Assembly: GCA_023807065.1 (NCBI GenBank)
Contig: JAJJLU010003471.1
Span: 25,611-89,610 of the forward strand
Direction of reading: 5' to 3'
DNA: 64,000 nt
From: Isotricha intestinalis
Lineage: Eukaryota > Ciliophora > Litostomatea > Vestibuliferida > Isotrichidae
Under the pieces are notes generated by a model. The model searched no databases and was not told where the DNA came from. It saw only the letters and a list, made by a program, of their open reading frames with translations. The translations under genes and the position numbers were made by a program. The number at the start of each line of letters is the position of its first letter. The first letter of the stretch is position 1. This document shows, piece after piece, positions 60,801 to 64,000 of the stretch.

Positions 60801-61651
60801 AACCATAAATCTCTTTGAAATTCTTCTTCAAAAATTAATTTTAATTTATGAATAGAGTTTTTTAAAATAATCATATTTTTAGATTTATGAATTTTAGTGA
60901 CTTGATCAAACCAAAAAGCTCCTTTTCCAATTTTTGAACTTGATGAATCTAAATAACAAATCATATCCGTTTTTAATACGAACCAATATCTCTTTCTTCC
61001 AGCACAACAAATTCCTTTTATACAATGACAAAGATCAATAAAAGTCATTTGACATGTTGTATATTCTGCTTGTTTTAACATTTCCCCTTCTTTTGGTTTT
61101 AAACCATTATTATATGTTAAAAATGAATGATTTGATATTTCAAAAAATTCTTTTATTGTATAATATGTATATAAAAAAGAATTAATTATCATTTCTATAA
61201 AATTTGTTAATTGATTTTGAGGAACTAATTTCATTTTTGAAAAATTCATTCTGTACATTCTATAAAATACTTCTTTGTAATTTAAAGGTAATGTCTTTTC
61301 TTTTTCTTTTCTAATTTTAATTAAATTTTTTTTATATTTTTTTTTTCCTAAAGATAAAAAATGTTTTTTTGTTGGAAGAAGTTCTTCAATAAAATCTAAT
61401 AAATTTCTAAATGATTTATAAGTTTTTCTGACTTCCCAAGAGTATTTTTTTTTGTCCTTAGGATTATAATAAATTAATGGAATTATTATTATTTCTATTG
61501 AAAAAAGACTATTATCATCTGTATGATAATCTAAAGAAACATCATGTGGAATTGGACGATCTTTTGAAATATCAAAATCTGTTATTGTTAAAGCTGAAGA
61601 ATTTTTATTTTCTTTTTCATTTATACTTTCATTTTGTACTTTATCTATCAT
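57887..61651 (-). CDS. PLD: Phospholipase D (PX-PH-PLD, two HKD motifs)
   Basis: In this 1254-residue protein, residues about 40-165 look like a PX domain (SIEIIIIPLIYYNPKDKK, with YSWEVRKTYKSFRNLLDF). About 185-290 is a PH-like fold (RYWFVLKTDMICYLDS). The first HKD motif is WSHHEKLVIIDQQYAYVGGLD (about 435-455), the second YIHSKLMIIDDKYVIMGSAN (about 1065-1085) with the GSANINDRS box. Between them a poly-Asn insert of about 210 residues interrupts the enzyme. It should cleave phosphatidylcholine to phosphatidic acid, acting on membranes recruited through PX/PH. All His, Lys and Asp are in place, so I expect activity. Confidence 0.95.
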   Translation of the reverse strand: MIDKVQNESINEKENKNSSALTITDFDISKDRPIPHDVSLDYHTDDNSLFSIEIIIIPLIYYNPKDKKKYSWEVRKTYKSFRNLLDFIEELLPTKKHFLSLGKKKYKKNLIKIRKEKEKTLPLNYKEVFYRMYRMNFSKMKLVPQNQLTNFIEMIINSFLYTYYTIKEFFEISNHSFLTYNNGLKPKEGEMLKQAEYTTCQMTFIDLCHCIKGICCAGRKRYWFVLKTDMICYLDSSSSKIGKGAFWFDQVTKIHKSKNMIILKNSIHKLKLIFEEEFQRDLWFNEISWRVEKIIKNYQGNIFHSFVLEKQKCKCDWFIDGKDYFLDLKNKLLKARESVYIADWWLSPELFLQRPINLDTYKNLNFGESMNLENHNISRLCDILKKIAEKGVKVYILIYKEVSLALKLNSKHSKSFLVNLHPNIKVCRHPKKSFDLLWSHHEKLVIIDQQYAYVGGLDLCWGRYDCHNHPIIETYNDENIYYYPGIDYNNARIRDFENVNNYLKESVNRNMVKMPWHDIHSCIQGPAVLDIARHFIERWNYSKSSENTEGITDIKTIYSRRMSIGNNFFKGFLGNAIQQVMERDKKNNNNNKKEDNESNDKIKENIKDIENNNIKEKLNYGIFSNASNLNSSNNILNNNSFGDKETNNMNEINISQNSNGNFSFKDVGSNNGTSKNSLSKRQLKDNSSRNSKNLNNDIDTNNNNTMNNIKVKNSNALLFVNGFKENLKNINSSNRNNYKPNKLKLNLWGKVNAKREKKLNNGLDNNFNKETKRTQNIFIKEKKLTNGISSEIITNNTNSNMLDLNYSNNRHNLIEIDENKRNEEANFDFVTKLSAHQKSHETEKKENKKRTDYYELLKNGFKKKLKNFKLIKSNFEEITLINNVNLQSYQIEFKATEIKMSCQCLRSLSYWSGGLNKTETSILNAYYYLIEKSEYYIYIENQFFISKSFTDEEYQEIGASVSNLIINEIALKIRERIIKAYREKKKFRVMIFIPLLPGFAGNVQESSTLQIILKFTYKTISRNNGLSLIEKLKQLLDENNPELFRQYIAFFSLRNHDKLNGIPVTELIYIHSKLMIIDDKYVIMGSANINDRSMIGDRDSEFAVLFKDENESENYNSRMNGENYKASTFAKRLRMNLLKEHLGIENDDENFNLLNDPLSDEIWDLINNTAKVNTETYREIFNCYPDDKFVYFKDIPNRKDYTEEDIGKMIEKYNLYKNNFKGHIVEFPLEFLSKEILERNFFSAEMFVPIKNFV

Positions 61652-62006
61652 TTTTTTTACTTTTTTTAAATTATTGAAGTATTTTTTTTCTTAATTTTTT
61701 TATGAAAATTTGTGAAAGAATTATTATTTTGAAAAGAAAGGAAATTGTTATTATTTTTTTCTGTTTATATTTATTAATTAGTAATTGAAATTATAATAAA
61801 TTAAAAATAAAATAAAAATATCTTTTTCAATTTTTGGAAATTTGTTCTCTTTCTAATTATTAACTATCAATTTTTTTTAGATTTGATAGATTTAATAAGA
61901 ATTTTCTTTTTATTTATAAAAATAATTCAAATAAAATTAAAAAGCAAAAAATGAAATAATAAAATATTTTAATAATTAGCTGATTTTTTTAAGAAAATAA
62001 AAAATA
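61652..62006. other. Intergenic spacer
   Basis: These 355 bp of A/T-rich sequence precede the PLD start. I see no gene; promoter only. Confidence 0.5.
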
Positions 62007-62498
62007 TTATGAAAATTTAATTCTTTCTTCATAAAAATCAATTAAAATATCTGGATTAACTTTTCTTAATTCTTGAGTTGGAATAGTAATTTTCTTTAAA
62101 ATTCCATTTTCTTCAAATAAAACAACAGCCAATAATTGCGAATCTTCTTTTTTAATAGTATAAACACTTTTATAATTATTATTAATATAAAATATTTTTT
62201 TGTGACTTCTTTTTTTATTTTCATCAACTTTTCCTTCATAATATTCATACTCAATTGGAGAATTATTAATATTTTCTCTTTTTTTTCCGATTAAATAATA
62301 TTCTGTATTAGATTCATCACTATAATCATTATAAATCGATTCTTCAAATTCCTTTATCATTGGTTTTATATTTGTTAAATTACACAAAGGTTCCCATGTA
62401 CATTCAGTAATAGGATAACCTACCCATTTTATTAAATATTCTATTTTCCCATTTTTATATCTTTTATCCATTATTTTTTCTACTTCATATTCTTCCAT
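62007..62498 (-). CDS. HP1-like chromo/chromoshadow protein
   Basis: The 163-residue protein has an N-terminal chromodomain at residues about 3-52: [39 protein letters not shown] (aromatic cage residues Tyr/Trp in place). A short acidic linker precedes a C-terminal chromoshadow-like domain, seen in [16 protein letters not shown] and the ending [17 protein letters not shown], which matches the usual IxFYEERL end. HP1 proteins bind methylated H3K9 (or H3K27 in ciliates) and dimerise through the shadow domain. The hinge is short. A role in heterochromatin or DNA elimination is inference. Confidence 0.9.
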   Translation of the reverse strand: MEEYEVEKIMDKRYKNGKIEYLIKWVGYPITECTWEPLCNLTNIKPMIKEFEESIYNDYSDESNTEYYLIGKKRENINNSPIEYEYYEGKVDENKKRSHKKIFYINNNYKSVYTIKKEDSQLLAVVLFEENGILKKITIPTQELRKVNPDILIDFYEERIKFS

Positions 62499-62785
62499 TA
62501 TTTCAACAAATTCAATTGTTTACTTTTTTATTTAGAATTATATGAAATTTTATTTAATTATATGATTGATTATATAATATATGTATAAATCTATATAATA
62601 ATGAGTTAATTATTTAAAAAATTTCAACAGAAAAATAGTCAAATTTCTAATTTATTCATATAAAAATTAATTAATCCCAAAAAAAAAAAAATGTAATAAA
62701 AATTTTTATTATGGAATTAATTTTATGTTAAATTAAATATTTTTAAATTAATTGAAATTAATAAAATTAATTAATGAAATAATTT
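62499..62785. other. Short spacer before HP1-like gene
   Basis: This 287-bp A/T-rich spacer lies between the tandem minus-strand genes. Nothing recognisable is in it. Confidence 0.4.
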
Positions 62786-64000
62786 TTAAAATTCAAAAAC
62801 AGATATTTGATTAACTTCCTTTGGATTATTTATTTCATAAAAATATGATTTTTTACCTTCTATTAAAACTAAATCAAAATCATTAATGTTTTCTAATTTT
62901 GAATTTTTTAATTGAATTCGATGAATAAATTTATTATCAACAACAATAAAAAATAAAATTGTTTTTTCATAATTAGTAATAATTAAAAAGTTCCCTAAAA
63001 TATTTTTATTTAATTGTGATATAAAAACATTTTCTTTTAAAGAAATATTAAATCTATTTTTAATTAAGTTTATTTCTTTTTCTAAATAAACTCCATAAAA
63101 TATATAATTATTATTTATATCAATGAATTCAAAATTTATTTGATTATTATTAAAAGAAATATTTTCTAATATTTTTTTTCCTGAGTGTAAAAATCCAAAT
63201 TTTTATCAAAAAATAATAAATAAATATTATTCTCTAAATTTTTTTGTACTTGTATTTTATATTCTAAATTTTTTGATTCACTTTCTTTTTTATTTAAAGG
63301 TAAAATATAAAATAAAAATGCTCCTTCACATGAAAATTCAGGAAAATATTTTCTTATTTTTGTAATAATATAAAAAATATCTTTATGGAAATTACAATTA
63401 ATACTTTTAAATTTATCTTTATCAGTTCTTCGAGTAATTTGAAAAAGTATTATAATAAATTTTTTATTTTCTAAAAATTTAATAACTCCAAAATCATAAT
63501 TTTTTCCTTTTGTATCTTTTTGGAATATAAAAATATTATTTATATTTTTATTTTCATTATAAACATTAAATAATTGTTCCATATCTATTTTTTCTGTTTG
63601 ACTCATATAATTTTCAATATCATTTTTTAAATAAAAATTATTAACCAAATCAATTCCTTTATTAGAAATTGAAGGTAAAATAAATTCTAATTCAATAAAA
63701 GTTGAAATTTCATTTTTAAATAATTTTTGAGGATCATTCTGAATAATATCAATAATTATATTTTCAAAAATAAATCCTTTTTCTCTATCCTTAGCTTCTT
63801 CATAATAATTAGAATTATAAATTAAAGTTGAAGAACTTTTTACAATTTCTTTTATAATTTTTGTGATTAAATTACAACAAGGTTCAATTCTTTTTATTGT
63901 TTTTTCTTTATCAATTTTTTCAAATATTATAATAAAATAATCTAAAGGTAAATTATTTTTCAATACATTTTTTATTGATTCTTTATTTATTATATCAATA
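62786..64000 (-). CDS. Unknown protein, partial at right edge, with one-base frame break
   Basis: The minus-strand frame enters at 64000 (no start seen in the window; a TTG at 63963 is not a start) and continues past an apparent shift at the 8-A run near 63172-63179 to TAA at 62786. One extra A joins the two parts, QEKK to ILENISFNNN, and the second part is open for about 125 codons. The first part includes CCNLITKIIKEIV and a stretch KNYDFGVIKF ... KKFIIILFQITRRTD that resembles the D...QxT arrangement of PD-(D/E)XK nuclease-like proteins (CRN/RHS type), but this is weak. No NTPase or other domain is seen in the visible part. Confidence 0.5.

Noticed and set aside
1..64000. Reassigned stop codons (ciliate codes)
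   Set aside because: All gene frames end cleanly at TAA, TAG or TGA, and no conserved motif needs a stop read as an amino acid.
1..64000. tRNA, rRNA, CRISPR array, insertion sequence or telomere repeats
   Set aside because: None were seen on either strand; no tRNA-like GTTCGA arms, regular spacer arrays or G-rich telomeric tracts.

Overview
This is a very AT-rich (by eye above 80%), gene-dense stretch of a eukaryotic nuclear genome, most likely from a ciliate or another alveolate. The reasons are the gene content: an apicomplexan/ciliate-type cGMP-dependent kinase with four cyclic-nucleotide-binding (CNB) modules, a class I phosphodiesterase, a P4-ATPase, SF-assemblin, Dpy-30 and Tctex1 axonemal-type proteins, many coiled-coil and asparagine-rich proteins, and a large multi-pass protein of the kind common in ciliates. 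TAA, TAG and TGA all act as stops and no gene needs a reassigned stop, so Tetrahymena/Paramecium-type codes are excluded. Litostome ciliates (for example rumen entodiniomorphs) fit an AT-rich genome with the standard code, but that placement is inference. No telomere, rRNA or tRNA was seen.

Most genes are single open frames separated by 50-300 bp of A/T-only spacer. Six GT...AG introns of 26-51 nt were found by reconnecting frames. They restore the myristoyl/palmitoyl N-terminus of PKG, the N-terminus of the P4-ATPase, a three-exon gene at 7.4-8.3 kb, a new first exon at 26.1 kb and a last exon at 49.1 kb. Four other genes (left edge, 22.6, 56.1 and 63.2 kb) are interrupted by apparent one-base shifts in or beside A-runs. 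These are probably sequencing/assembly indels, though slippage is possible.

Layout. 0-10 kb: a partial CNB protein, ATG8 with its C-terminal glycine already exposed, a coiled-coil protein, PKG, a small two-TM protein, a three-exon protein and an EF-hand phosphodiesterase; three of the seven belong to cyclic-nucleotide signalling. 10-20 kb: coiled-coil protein, Tctex1 dynein light chain, a 1560-aa membrane protein, an Asn-rich protein and a Dpy-30-like/EF-hand protein. 20-26 kb: an OB-CCCH-methyltransferase fusion, a HELNH zincin-like protein and an otubain fused to a Cys-rich zinc region. 26-36 kb: Asn/Lys-rich and IQ-motif proteins, a decayed Pumilio-repeat pseudogene, a B-box-like zinc protein, a membrane-anchored aspartic-protease-like protein without recognisable catalytic motifs, and Dpy-30. 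36-48 kb: a K/E/G-repeat protein, the P4-ATPase, a cyclin, an island of unusual composition with coding debris, and a GDAP2-like macro-domain protein. 48-57.8 kb, all on the minus strand: coiled-coil proteins and SF-assemblin. 57.9-64 kb: a PX-PH phospholipase D, an HP1-like chromo/chromoshadow protein and a partial gene at the right edge.

Functionally the window mixes cGMP signalling (PKG, PDE, CNB protein), membrane-lipid regulation (P4-ATPase, PLD, ATG8), cilium/basal-body structure (Tctex1, two Dpy-30 proteins, SF-assemblin, coiled-coil proteins) and ubiquitin/chromatin factors (otubain-like protein, HP1).
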